Origin: Primulina eburnea
Taxonomy: Eukaryota; Streptophyta; Magnoliopsida; Lamiales; Gesneriaceae
Length of the DNA: 64,000 nt
Reading direction: 5' to 3'
Assembly (NCBI RefSeq): GCF_022965805.1
Contig: NC_133116.1
Location: 186,001 to 250,000, forward strand
The notes beneath the pieces were generated by a model. That model was not told where the DNA came from, searched no databases, and was given only the letters and a program-made list of their open reading frames with translations. The first letter of the stretch is position 1. Each line of letters opens with the position of its first letter. The translations under genes and the position numbers were made by a program. This document shows positions 1 through 12,395 of this stretch, piece by piece.

Positions 1-1017
1 ATGTATGATAACATATAAATTGTATATTATTGTAACTATTTATCAATATATAAAAGTATTGATGTATTGATAAAAAAAATATTGATTTAATGTTTTCATT
101 TATTTGCAGTTTATAATAATATTATTTTTGACAATAAATCTTTTTTTATTAACTCTTATAACACATTTTTAATATTCCATATCAACTCATAACCATAATG
201 AGCATATTTAAATTAATAATATCTTATTAGTATTATATCCGGATAATAATACTTTAATTTTTTCAATTGTTTATATGTCTTCACGGAATAATTTGTGTGT
301 ACTTATTTTGGGAAAAATCTATTGTATTTATAAAGTTTGAATAATAAATATAAATTTTTTTATTATAATATATTTAATTTGGAAACTGAATGAAAAACAA
401 CACTTCTTTCTTGTTTTTTATATATAAAAGAATTTTCAAATTCAATTTCTTTATAATGATTTTTCACAATAAATACCAACTCAAATAATGAAAATTTGGA
501 TTTATTATTATTTTAAACATGGTATAAAAATAATTGATGGAAAAAATTTATTGATTTTTTAGTTGCAAAACTACAGTGATAAATGTATTTAGTTACACTA
601 TTTCATTGTGGTGATTATAACATTATTCAAATATCTCAATTTTCAGTCAACTATCAAACTTTGTTTATTTCTTATTTTGAGCATTGACAAATCTAATATT
701 TCATTTAAATGTTTTAGTTAATAATGTTTATATTGTGTATTTCTTTCATTTGAAAATAATCAGTTGTCATTCAATATACAACAATATCTGAAAACTGGAT
801 AATGATTCGTAAACCAAACCACATTATATAGTTAATCTTTTTTAAATATATAATTTAATACAAAAACTAAAGTCTAACTAGTTCAATTTTATGATACATA
901 TATCTTATTTGAATCAACCATGAAAAATTATTATTATTATTATTATGCCAAAAATATTGTTTTATTGTAATATGTTTGACACGTCTCACAAATAAAAATT
1001 CGTGAAACAAGATTCAC

Positions 1018-1280
1018 AAAAGACATACTCTTAATTTAAACATATAATTTCCGGCTAATTACCACAAGTAGAATAAAGAGATTAAAAAATTAAAAACTCT
1101 AAAAAATAGTCACATAACTTTTATTTAAACATATACTTTCTGGCTAATGATAAATAAAGAGATTAGAAAATTATAACTTTAAAAAAGACATATAATTTTA
1201 ATTTAAACATATAATTTATGACTAATTGGTACAAGTAGAATAAAGTGAGTAGAAAAATATAAACTCTGAAAAAAGACATC
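1018..1280. repeat. Degenerate tandem repeat, about three copies
   Basis: Three successive diverged units of roughly 80-110 bp share the string order atttaaacatata, ctggctaat or gactaattg, aagtagaataaag, and agattaaaaa or similar. The unit length is imprecise because of small indels. No coding potential is visible. Confidence 0.45.
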
Positions 1281-1429
1281 ACAATATTTTTTTATCATAT
1301 TTTATTCAAGTAATTAATAAATGTAAAACCAAAAAACGTCCGAACCTTGTGGGGTTAGGAGTAAAGCATCCCCCCGCGCTCCTTATCTTATTTTGTGGGT
1401 ATTCACTCAACAAACACATTTCTTTTCCC

Positions 1430-1475
<46 letters not shown>
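1430..1475. repeat. (TTA)n microsatellite
   Basis: About 15 uninterrupted TTA/ATT units lie in AT-rich intergenic DNA, likely length-polymorphic. Confidence 0.9.
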
Positions 1476-1477
<2 letters not shown>

Positions 1478-2021
1478 TAATATCGATTTGTATAATGAAA
1501 TGAGAGAGACATACATTCCATGTTAATAGAAAGAAGTATGCAAAATTATTAAATGTATATTCATTCATACAGTATTATGCCTCCAGTCAAAAATGAATGA
1601 ACAAACAAACAAACAAACAAAAGTGGTAGAAGTAATGGTTTGTTTGTTTTGAAACATAGGATCGTAAACCGCTGAATACAACAATAAAATCAATCATCTT
1701 TCACTATTCCCAATCCAATCCGCATTTACAATAAGGTTTCGTGAATCTAAACAGTCATTTTCTTCTGCTAAAATTCGAAGAACAAAGAGTTATGACTCAT
1801 AACCCCTATTAAAACCACAATAACTAGATAAGTTTAACCATGTCTCACCATTTTCTTAGAGAAAAGAACACAAAAAATAGTAATAATAATAATAATAATA
1901 ATAAATCTCCAATCAGTTCAGTCTACATCTTGTTAGAGGAGAAACCATCATTTCCCAACTTTTTGACAAATTACATAGCTCCGTCGTCGTCGTTTACATC
2001 TCTGAAAAGGAGGATAACATG

Positions 2022-3786
2022 TTAACGAGACAATGAAGTTGAATAAAGATTACTAAAACAGCTCTGTTCGAGTCGAGAACCTTTTAGCCCTGGCAGATTG
2101 GAACCGGATCCTGTTTGAAGGATACTTCGGAGTTCATCGTCAAATAGAGTCTGTATGAGATGCGACCATCTTATCAGTCCTTTGAAGACACTTAACACAA
2201 AATAAGCTGAGAGATCTTTGTGTTACATGTGGTAAGGGGCAGAACGGCTGAACGGTGCCCGGGAGTCCATTGAAGCTGCCATGTGAAAATCCTCGAAGAG
2301 TATGAGATGGGCTCAGTCCGGGGTTGATTCCATGTGTGTTTGCATTGCCACCTTGCGAGTTAAGTATCTAATACGAGTGAATGAACACAAATGGTTTACA
2401 AAGGCTCTGTTTACAAGAATATTACTAAACACTAGTTGATCTCATATATTTTATCTCACAATTTTTGATAAGATCTGGTCTATATCCACCTTCAGTTCTG
2501 GATTTACAGTTGCTAGCTTCATCGACAAAAACTGCAACCACAAAGTTTACTCATCTTCGTGATATACTAAACTATAACTTGATAACAAATCAAACCATCT
2601 ATTTTGGGGAGAAGGAATAGAAAACATCTATATTTTCCCAAGAAAAAACAAATCAATCCTAATACAATTCGTACAGCAATCAGACATACCTCAACCTGAT
2701 GCTGGAGTGATTGCACATAGTTGATAATCTCATCAAGCATAACTGCTTTCCCAGTGATCTGGAATTTTAAATCAACAAACTTCAATATAAAGTTGAACAA
2801 AATAGATTTAACCGAAAGTTAAACCAAACAAGCCCGGCTACCTTGTTGCATCCCGGAACCAGTTCTTGCAGCAATTTCATCCTCTCACTAATCCTCTCCC
2901 TCCTAACCTGTTGACCATATTATCTTGCAGACTTCATTTCACAAAATTGGCAGAAATATTCCTTACAATCCTACTTACTAATAGAAAAATTACCCTTTCT
3001 GCAAGACTGTGACTACTCGTGGCCTGTCCCCTTTTAGCTCTCATATGAAGGTAATTTTCTTTAGAAGGTTCGGCACCAACAGCATTATTCTTAGCTAGCT
3101 CGACACCTTGCTTACCCCGTAAATTTGTGGAACAATTTGGACCGAATTTTTTTATTCATTTCGTCATGTTCTCCAGGTGATTCAGTATCCTCAGAGGCAT
3201 CCTTACCATGTTCTTCAGCATTCTGTAATGCCAATGGGCAAAGGTGATGTTAGATCAACTCTTTACATGGTACATCAGACATTTAAAGGGAAAAAAAAAT
3301 TGGATTAATTACCTTAAATGATGCTCCAAACGCCACTTTTCTTTTCCTCTTCCCATTGAAGGAATCTCCTAATACCCTGTGTTCCGAAGTTTGGCAGTGA
3401 TCCAGATAAATTGCACCATTTCTTGAAGCGCTCTGAATACTAACTCCATTATTTTGAGCAAAACATGAGTGGATGTCGCCAAATGAATGGTCCTTTTCTG
3501 AAAAGCATCCACTTCCAAAGCTGGGAGCCTTTGCCACCAAATCAAGCAGATGAGGATCAGATGGGAAATGAACCAGATGGGATGATCTTGCCAGAATCTG
3601 ATTTTCTAGCACAGCTGAGTAATGTGGATCATTAAACTCATTTTGAGCAAAATATGACGAATTTCCAAGATTCCCACCCTGATTTAGCGACGTACTTGAA
3701 TCCCAGTTAGATCCATAAAAAGGGTCTACTTCACTTGAAACCATTACCACCCCTCTATCCATATTTTCCTCAGAACTCAGGATCAA
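2022..3786 (-). CDS. bHLH transcription factor, group XII (bHLH62/78-like), carrying a frameshift
   Basis: This gene would encode a nuclear DNA-binding dimer. The minus-strand exons are 3313-3786, 2994-3222, 2842-2907, 2690-2758, 2460-2531, 2227-2367 and 2022-2150, all with GT-AG borders. The conceptual protein is about 392 residues. The basic region carries His229, Glu233 and Arg237 (the H-E-R pattern of E-box/G-box binders) in HSLAERVRRER, followed by helix-loop-helix to about residue 278. The block [23 protein letters not shown] region (seen as [18 protein letters not shown]) is typical of plant group XII bHLH proteins, which often act in light and brassinosteroid responses. The C-terminus [11 protein letters not shown] matches a conserved family tail. 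Exon 2 is one base too long: an A7 run near 3150-3156 shifts the frame and brings a stop before the bHLH domain. Removing one A restores the conserved frame. It is therefore either a broken allele or pseudogene, or a homopolymer sequencing error. The exact subfamily member is not certain. Confidence 0.82.
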
Positions 3787-6240
3787 CAGACAAACCCGAG
3801 AACTTGGAACCCCGAATCTTCTTTCTTCGGAAGGAATACAACTAAAGTTGAGGTGGTTTGATTTTGACCAAAAACAGCGGGTAAAATCTTGCGGGACTTA
3901 CCAAGGAACAAATAAAATTGTCAGCTTTATAGTACTGAGAGGTAAGTTAAAGCAAACAAAAGAAACCCCCAATTTGAGCATCCTGAAGTCACAGAGAAAA
4001 AGATTAAAAATATATCTATAAAATAAAAAATCTTAGTACTAGGCACAATATCTACACAGCTATTCAAAGTCATTTTTTGTTGAATCCTAGCATCAATCCT
4101 ACTCTAAGGTGGAAGAAGTAATTCTCCCCAGACAAGAAAGTATGAACCTTTCATAGCTTAGAGTAGACAATGGAGAAATTAAAGGTATTGGGCCTATTGG
4201 CTAAGCAACAGCTCATCAGACTTATGATAACAGATTCCTTGTTCATTCTTTTGATCACATAAAATATGTCGCATCAACAAATTAAAGAACAAATCTGCTG
4301 AATGCTTAACCCATAATTTATTATAATCCACAGTAAATCTCTTCACCAAATATGAAATTATCTTGTTACTACTAAAAAGGATCCTAACTCTTAACAAAAA
4401 AAAAGGGGGCTATTTTTAAGCTGCTTAACCAGAAACTTTGAGTAAGAACTCAACAACTCAATAAGTAGGCTAAGAATGGAAGAAAAACACAATTGCAAGG
4501 ACCCTTTTGTGATATTCTCACTGTGGGTGGCTAAAATTGATAAAAAGGGATCAAATTCCGCTTGAGCTATGAACAAACAGAATATGAGCACAGTTTCAGA
4601 GGTATATGCTAGCCACTCGGGGCATCAATCTTGCTTAAATTCCACCCAAAAATAAAAATAAAAAGTAAATTGCACGGCCTAACAAATAATATCAGAAAGA
4701 GGACGACATATGCATCAAAGCATACAAATATAAAGATAATTAAAACAAATACACGTGTTTTTGTCAACTGGGTCAGGGAGTGGTGCGATGTTTTAAAGCT
4801 TTAAATATATTTGGTGATTCTTTGTAACATACGAACAGAATGAATGTACATAGATTTGCCATCTGAGAGCTCTACTTGGGCTGGGCCTGCGAGAATTTGG
4901 ACTCAACGCAATTTTAAGCCCATTACATTACTATTCTCCCCCCATTTATCGCGGCAGGCCCGGACAATATATATCCAGGAAAATTTATGGGAAAGATTGG
5001 AAGATAGGTTTTGTGATTTAGAATTTATGTAATAAAGACAAACTTGGTGGAAGATAAACCAATTATTTATTTTATTAAATAATAGTGAGGAAAAATGGAA
5101 TTTAAGTAAGCAACGGGTGGACTGTGCTGTAAATGAATGCGATGGGCCACACACCTATTTGATAACAATTACTTCAAAAAATGGCCCATCATTAATGGAT
5201 CCATGTTTCAAAAACAAACACATAAAAAATATTATTAAAAGGAAACACTATTTACACAAAAATTTGTTGGAGAGAGAGAGGATTGTGGTCTCTTGGGAGA
5301 CAGTTTTATGTAAGGACTGTTTGATTGAACTTGACTTTTAAATAAGGCCAAATGTTCAATATAGGGTCAAAACGTGCATCTTTTTTCTTTTCTTTTTTTT
5401 AAAGAATTGTTTTGACGTCATATTTATCTATGATACACGTGTATTGATGATCAAAATATTGCTTTAAAGTGGTATCAATATCTCAAACATAATAGATTTT
5501 TAAAACAGGAGACAAAGCATGAGTAATCATTCTCCATAAATTCAAAAGCGATGCATGCCAACTAAAATCCCCTTATCAAAGAATCTCCTTCCACTCCTTT
5601 TTGAATTATGGGAGGGAACGTCTCTTGCCTTTTGGTAAAGCCAGTTAGGATATATTTTGTTTTCTTCTTCTTCTCCTTCTTTTTTTTTTTTTTAAAAAAA
5701 GGATGTTTAGATTTTACAGTTATAATATTTTGTCCAAAATAAAATATATAATTTACACGAGAAATTTATCCAACATCATCCATACCTTCATAGTTCCACT
5801 CCTTTGCTAAAAAGTGCTGAGGGAATGATAGTGTAATGTAAATTAAGGAACAGATTGAAATGTAAAATCTTGATATTTTGGTCAAAGCATTAAGCTTTTT
5901 CTTGCATTATTGGCGCAACATGAGCTGGCTTTTTTGTGCTTGACATGAACTAATGTAAATAATAATAATAGAAACAGATTCACGCATACAGGAATTAATC
6001 ATGGATTTCCCTTATAATCATATTAAACATTCCCTCCATTTGGCAAAATCTTGTTCGTATTAGCAAAAAGCTTTTTTTGAGTTCGGAAAATTTTCCAAAA
6101 CTCTTCCATTCACATACATCTAACTGGTTCCACCTTGTGTCCATTACAAGAAATGCTACAAAATTCCATCTTCCTCTTTTCATTTCATTATTCAAGACAA
6201 TGCAATAAAAAAAACTCTTCCCAAGTACACCGCCAGACAA
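3787..6240. other. Intergenic: bHLH promoter and 5' UTR, then ANT 3' flank
   Basis: No coding exon is supported. The left part must contain the bHLH 5' UTR and promoter, since that gene reads leftward from 3786. The right part, next to 6240, must contain the AINTEGUMENTA 3' UTR. Small ORFs here lack any family-like sequence or matching splice phases. Confidence 0.6.
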
Positions 6241-9200
6241 TTACATTCGTGCATCGTCCCACGATGCAAAAACAGGCAACTGAGCGATACTGAGTGGCAC
6301 GGGCCTCAGCTGTGCAGTTGGGATCCAAGAATTGATCTTGCTTGAACCCAAATTTGCAAACATGATAGGGGTTAGTTTTCTGTCTGGGCTGGCCTCCCTT
6401 GAGCTGCTAAGACTCGTAACTAGAGAAGATGGATTCGACAAGTGTTGAATCACATGAGTACCCGATTCATCCACCATCGAGTGGCTAGAGTCAATGCATA
6501 TCAGATCATGCAGACCGAACGAGAATGGAGAACTTTGATAGTTCCCTATGTTCATGGTTCTCTCATGATTCGGTTCTGTTGTTGGATTTCCTTTATTGTG
6601 CAGCACGATTTTCCAGTCAAGGACGTTTCCTACGCTTTTGACTTGGGCACATTCCGCGTTGCCAGGAACGACTGTGTTGTACTCAATGGCCGGCACCTCT
6701 ACATTAGGCTCCCTGTCGTTGTTTCGCCTTGCTGTCTCTCCAGTAGGCAATGTGTTACTCGCCATGATTTTCTCCACAGCGTACCGAGATATATCAAAGT
6801 TAGTGACAGCATTTGCGCCGCGGAATTTTATTGCAGCAATATCATAAGCTTCAGCAGCTTCCTCTTGAGTACCTGCATTACAGATTGAGCGAAAATTTTA
6901 TTTACTCAAACTCCAATTATAATAAAAAAAATCACATAGATAGAGACTATTAATTTATCCTCTTTACCATGTTCTCTCATACAGACAGCCTTGAGAAAAG
7001 TTATAGTCCCACTCAAACCAGTCACTCAGAGTCAAAGTTGCTGTATGATCAGCCTTATAAAAACACACACCGATAAAGGAGAAGCATGAAAGCAAATAAA
7101 GACACGAAACCGAGTCCAATAGATCCTGAATAATGCCGGAATCTAGCGACTAGCAGTACAAACAATAGTTCATATATATTTCCAACTGAAATAAAATCAC
7201 GCCAGAATATAAATTTTATATGCCGAAAAAAGCGAAAATATCAACTTACTGAAAGTTCCTAGATAGAGGTCTTTGTTACCGGCTACTCGACCAATCCTAG
7301 CTTGCCACCTGCCATGCTGATGATGCCTGTTGGCAAACACAAACCTTACACCTTCATTTACATAATCCTCAAAACTTTAAAGATGATAAAAACGCAATCT
7401 TTTTACTTCACAACGAGGCTTTCAATATGCACTGATTGTCATAATCGAGTCATCATATATATAATAAAATTGAAATCAACCTTGTGACGCCTCTGTACAT
7501 AGAAGCACCTCTTGAAAATCCACTACTCCTCCTGAAAATGAAACAAGATATAATCGTATCGCAACCAAACTTGAGGATCGAGACTAATAAAGGCGTTAAT
7601 GAATTCACCTTCTTAAGTGAGCGACTTGCTCTTGCCGAGTCATGTTTTTCATCTCCTCGAGTTCATGATGGTAGTTTTCCAACTGTAACAACAGCACTAT
7701 CATAACTCCGGAGACACACATATCCTATAACTGAAATACAAATTGATATATACCGGAAAGTTGATGTGGGTTGAAGCACCCCAATACTTAAGAGCAGCAA
7801 GATCATAAGCTCTTGCAGCTTTCTCTTCCATATCATATCCTCCTAAAATTTCATTATCAATAGCAGATTATGAATTAAGTATATCTATACAAAATTCTCA
7901 CATTATACCAATATTTTTTTTCTTAGAGTAGGATATTCGTACCAAGATAAACTGAGATGACGCAATTTGATGGAAACAGCATAGCCAGACCAAAGAGAGG
8001 GAATCCGACCAAAAATAAAAGGCGTTTAAAATTGAAAATGAAGCAAAGGTAGAAGTCAAAATTCATCGGTTTAGTAAAATTAGTGGAAAAGGCCATTGGT
8101 TTCTTGTCTTTGTAAGTACCTTGCCTTCCTTTTCTGGTCTGCCCCTCTTTCTTGCAGCTGTTATCCCACAAATGAGCTTCATATCGACCTGTCCACCTAT
8201 GCCTTTGAGCATAAACATATCATGGAAAAAATAAAATTTCAAATAAAGTAGAGAAGCAGACCGGACGACACTAAATAATATCCAAAGTCAATAGAAATCA
8301 AACCAAATCTTGAAAATAGAGGTGGAGGGAGGAAGAAACGAAAAAGGATGAATAAAAAGAAGTTCGAGAAATGCAAGAAATACGATACTTTAAAACTTTT
8401 AACATTAAGAAAAGGCAGCAACTACTACTAACACTGTAATGATGATACTGCAAGGTCAAAGAAAGAAACATAAACTCACCTTGTCACTCCTCTGTACTGT
8501 GAAGTTCTCTGTCCAAATGTATCAATAGATTTCCTGTGAACTGTTTGCTTCTGAGGTATTTTCTCAAGCCCTCTCTTCTTAGTTTCCACGGTTACACCCT
8601 CATTAGTTTCAGCGGGTGAAATGTACCTTGAAGCAGTAACACAGCTTGACTGAGAACCAGGACTCATGGATAAAGTTAAGGACTGTAAATTTCCACATTC
8701 CATCACAACCGTATCATTAACCAAATCATCATTATTGCTGTTATTGACCTGATTCTCCTGTACTTGATTTTGATACATCCATGTTTTCAAACATGGCATT
8801 ACATCCTCCAGAATATTGGGCTGCTCCTCAGTCGTTTGGTACATGGTGTTGCACTTAAGGCCAGAATAGAAATGATTCTGCTGTCTATAAGGTTCTTGAT
8901 TGTAAAATGCGCTGTCTAGGCTTAAAACCATAGCATCCCTTTGAGGAGAGGCGGTGGAGCCATATTGATGATTCGCCATCGTTGCACCTCCCAAGAAGTT
9001 TTCAAGTTTTGGAGAAGAATTAGGCACCATAGCTGCACCAGTCAGCACAATAGAAGAGAGAAAAACCCATGATTCACAACAAAGCATCCATTTAAGCCGA
9101 AAACTAAGTCTCAAACAAGACAGAGATCTAGAAACTGACCTCCGGATTGTGATCTAGAAAGAGCTTCCATAATGCAAAGAGAGCCATCAGATTTGAGTGG

Positions 9201-9407
9201 CATTACTGACAATGGGGAGTGAAAGACACCATTTTCAGCTACACCATAACACAGTGCAGAATTGTTAAGGTCAGAAGAGGAAAGACAGAAGCTTGCTGTT
9301 GCAACCCCATTAGTGGTATTGTTAGCCTCCATTTTCATGTCGGGTGCCAGAGAAAAGCCCAACGAGTTATTATTGCTGCCATTGCTGTCGTTTTTCAAAG
9401 GCTTCAT
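6241..9407 (-). CDS. ANT: AINTEGUMENTA, double-AP2 transcription factor
   Basis: ANT is a nuclear factor that sustains cell proliferation and organ growth in lateral organ primordia and ovules. The exons are 9140-9407, 8480-9032, 8120-8202, 7943-7951, 7754-7842, 7609-7682, 7481-7531, 7250-7326 and 6241-6872. All phases agree and give 611 residues, against 555 in Arabidopsis. ANT-specific features include an N-terminus with [16 protein letters not shown], the block [20 protein letters not shown], the acidic/serine motif [11 protein letters not shown], and the pre-AP2 peptide [17 protein letters not shown]2-R1 starts near residue 268 ([19 protein letters not shown]), and AP2-R2 spans about 371-432 ([18 protein letters not shown] to FDISRY). 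The tail has SNTLPTGE and ends near [11 protein letters not shown]. The 9-bp exon 4 encodes the start of YLGGYD and is a known feature of this family. No lesions were seen. An AIL6-type paralogue is the main alternative, but the N-terminus favours ANT. Confidence 0.95.
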
Positions 9408-9416
9408 CTTCTACTT

Positions 9417-9442
9417 TACACACACACACACACACACACATA
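9417..9442. repeat. (CA)n microsatellite in the ANT 5' leader
   Basis: A run of about 12 CA units lies 10-35 bp upstream of the ANT start codon (9405-9407). It probably falls in the transcribed 5' UTR, read as (TG)n on the sense strand. Confidence 0.85.
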
Positions 9443-10272
9443 CATGTATATTTCAAGTTCTTGAAGACAAGGATCGAGTCAATCATTGGGTGAACATAGA
9501 GCAATCATTTCAATAACCTTCTGTTAAGCCAAAAATATAAAACTTGAATCTTTCGTTGGACGAAGAGAAAATAAGAGAGAAGACCACGAGATTTAGCAAA
9601 CAAATTTTTATTTTGTTACCAATCCACGCAAAAAGAAATAAATTTCTGGTCCCTTTAAACTAAACAAAAGGAATGAAGTTGAGCAAGCAACATATGCTGG
9701 GAAATGAGTAGCATTTCTATCTGCGTTCTATGGGGATCTGTGTACATATTTTTATATACATACTCCAAAAGCAAAGTGCTAGAATACACACAGTCGCCAC
9801 TCTTCTTCATATATATATTTTTAAAGTATATCATTGGTTATTAAGTTCTTAAAACCCACGATGCGATTTAAAACATGCGTTAATCCGACATTGGATCGTT
9901 TATTACTGAATCTTTCATTTCTGTCGTCTTTTTAGTTTTCGTAATTTGTGGTTAAATTTTCTTTTCTTAATAAGTGCCTTATTATTTCAAAACTCTTAAA
10001 CTTGGGAAAGTTATGTAATAAAAATTAAACTTCTTAAATTATCCTTAAGTATAATTTTTTTTTATTATTTTACTCAATCCTTTTAATGACTAAATTTGAA
10101 GTGTCTTGGAAGACTTTTTGTATTTCAATTTTCAGGTAATAAATATAAACATTTATACAATGTGCAAATTGTTGTGATCAATCTAATGTTCAGGAACGGT
10201 GAAAAAAAGAGAAACAAGAGAGGACATTTTTGCTTTTTATAAAAGTGGTTAGATTTGACGGACAGGATCTGT
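9443..10272. promoter_or_regulatory. ANT upstream region
   Basis: This stretch must contain the ANT promoter because the gene reads leftward from 9407. I see AT-rich DNA without a coding exon. The transcription start cannot be fixed from sequence alone. Confidence 0.4.
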
Positions 10273-10436
10273 AGATCTGCCAGCCCACTTCATGCTCTAC
10301 AGCCTTTTCTTTTAGATCTGCCAGCCCACTTCATGCTCTACAGCCTTTTCTTTTAGATCTGCCAGCCCACTTCATGCTCTACAGCCTTTTCTTTTAGATC
10401 TGCCAGCCCACTTCATGCTCTACAGCCTTTTCTTTT
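10273..10436. repeat. 41-bp tandem repeat, four near-identical copies
   Basis: Units start at 10273, 10314, 10355 and 10396 with an exact 41-bp spacing. Each begins agatctgccagcccacttca and ends in a T/C-rich stretch. I see essentially no differences between units, which points to recent expansion. The array lies about 0.87 kb upstream of the ANT start codon. Confidence 0.92.
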
Positions 10437-10453
10437 TCTGTACCATTCATATA

Positions 10454-10454
10454 T

Positions 10455-10507
<53 letters not shown>
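10454..10507. repeat. (TA)n tract, left flank of the foldback element
   Basis: About 26 AT dinucleotides directly precede a GC-richer foldback sequence. The ORF read through it is a low-complexity Tyr-Ile artefact. Confidence 0.92.

Positions 10508-12395
<1,888 letters not shown>

Larger units (their letters stand above)
1..2021. other. AT-rich gene-free stretch downstream of the bHLH gene
   Basis: No coding exon could be supported here. The stretch holds AT-rich sequence, a degenerate tandem repeat at 1018-1280, a (TTA)n tract at 1430-1475, an (AAAC)n tract at 1601-1621 and an (AAT)n tract at 1879-1904. Its right end probably includes the 3' UTR of the bHLH gene, whose stop codon is at 2022-2024. 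Confidence 0.7.

Noticed and set aside
6442..6888. Plus-strand 148-residue ORF
   Set aside because: It is antisense to the last ANT exon and has no family resemblance.
10273..10436. CRISPR-like array of regular repeats
   Set aside because: The units are contiguous with no unique spacers, and the DNA is a plant nuclear genome.
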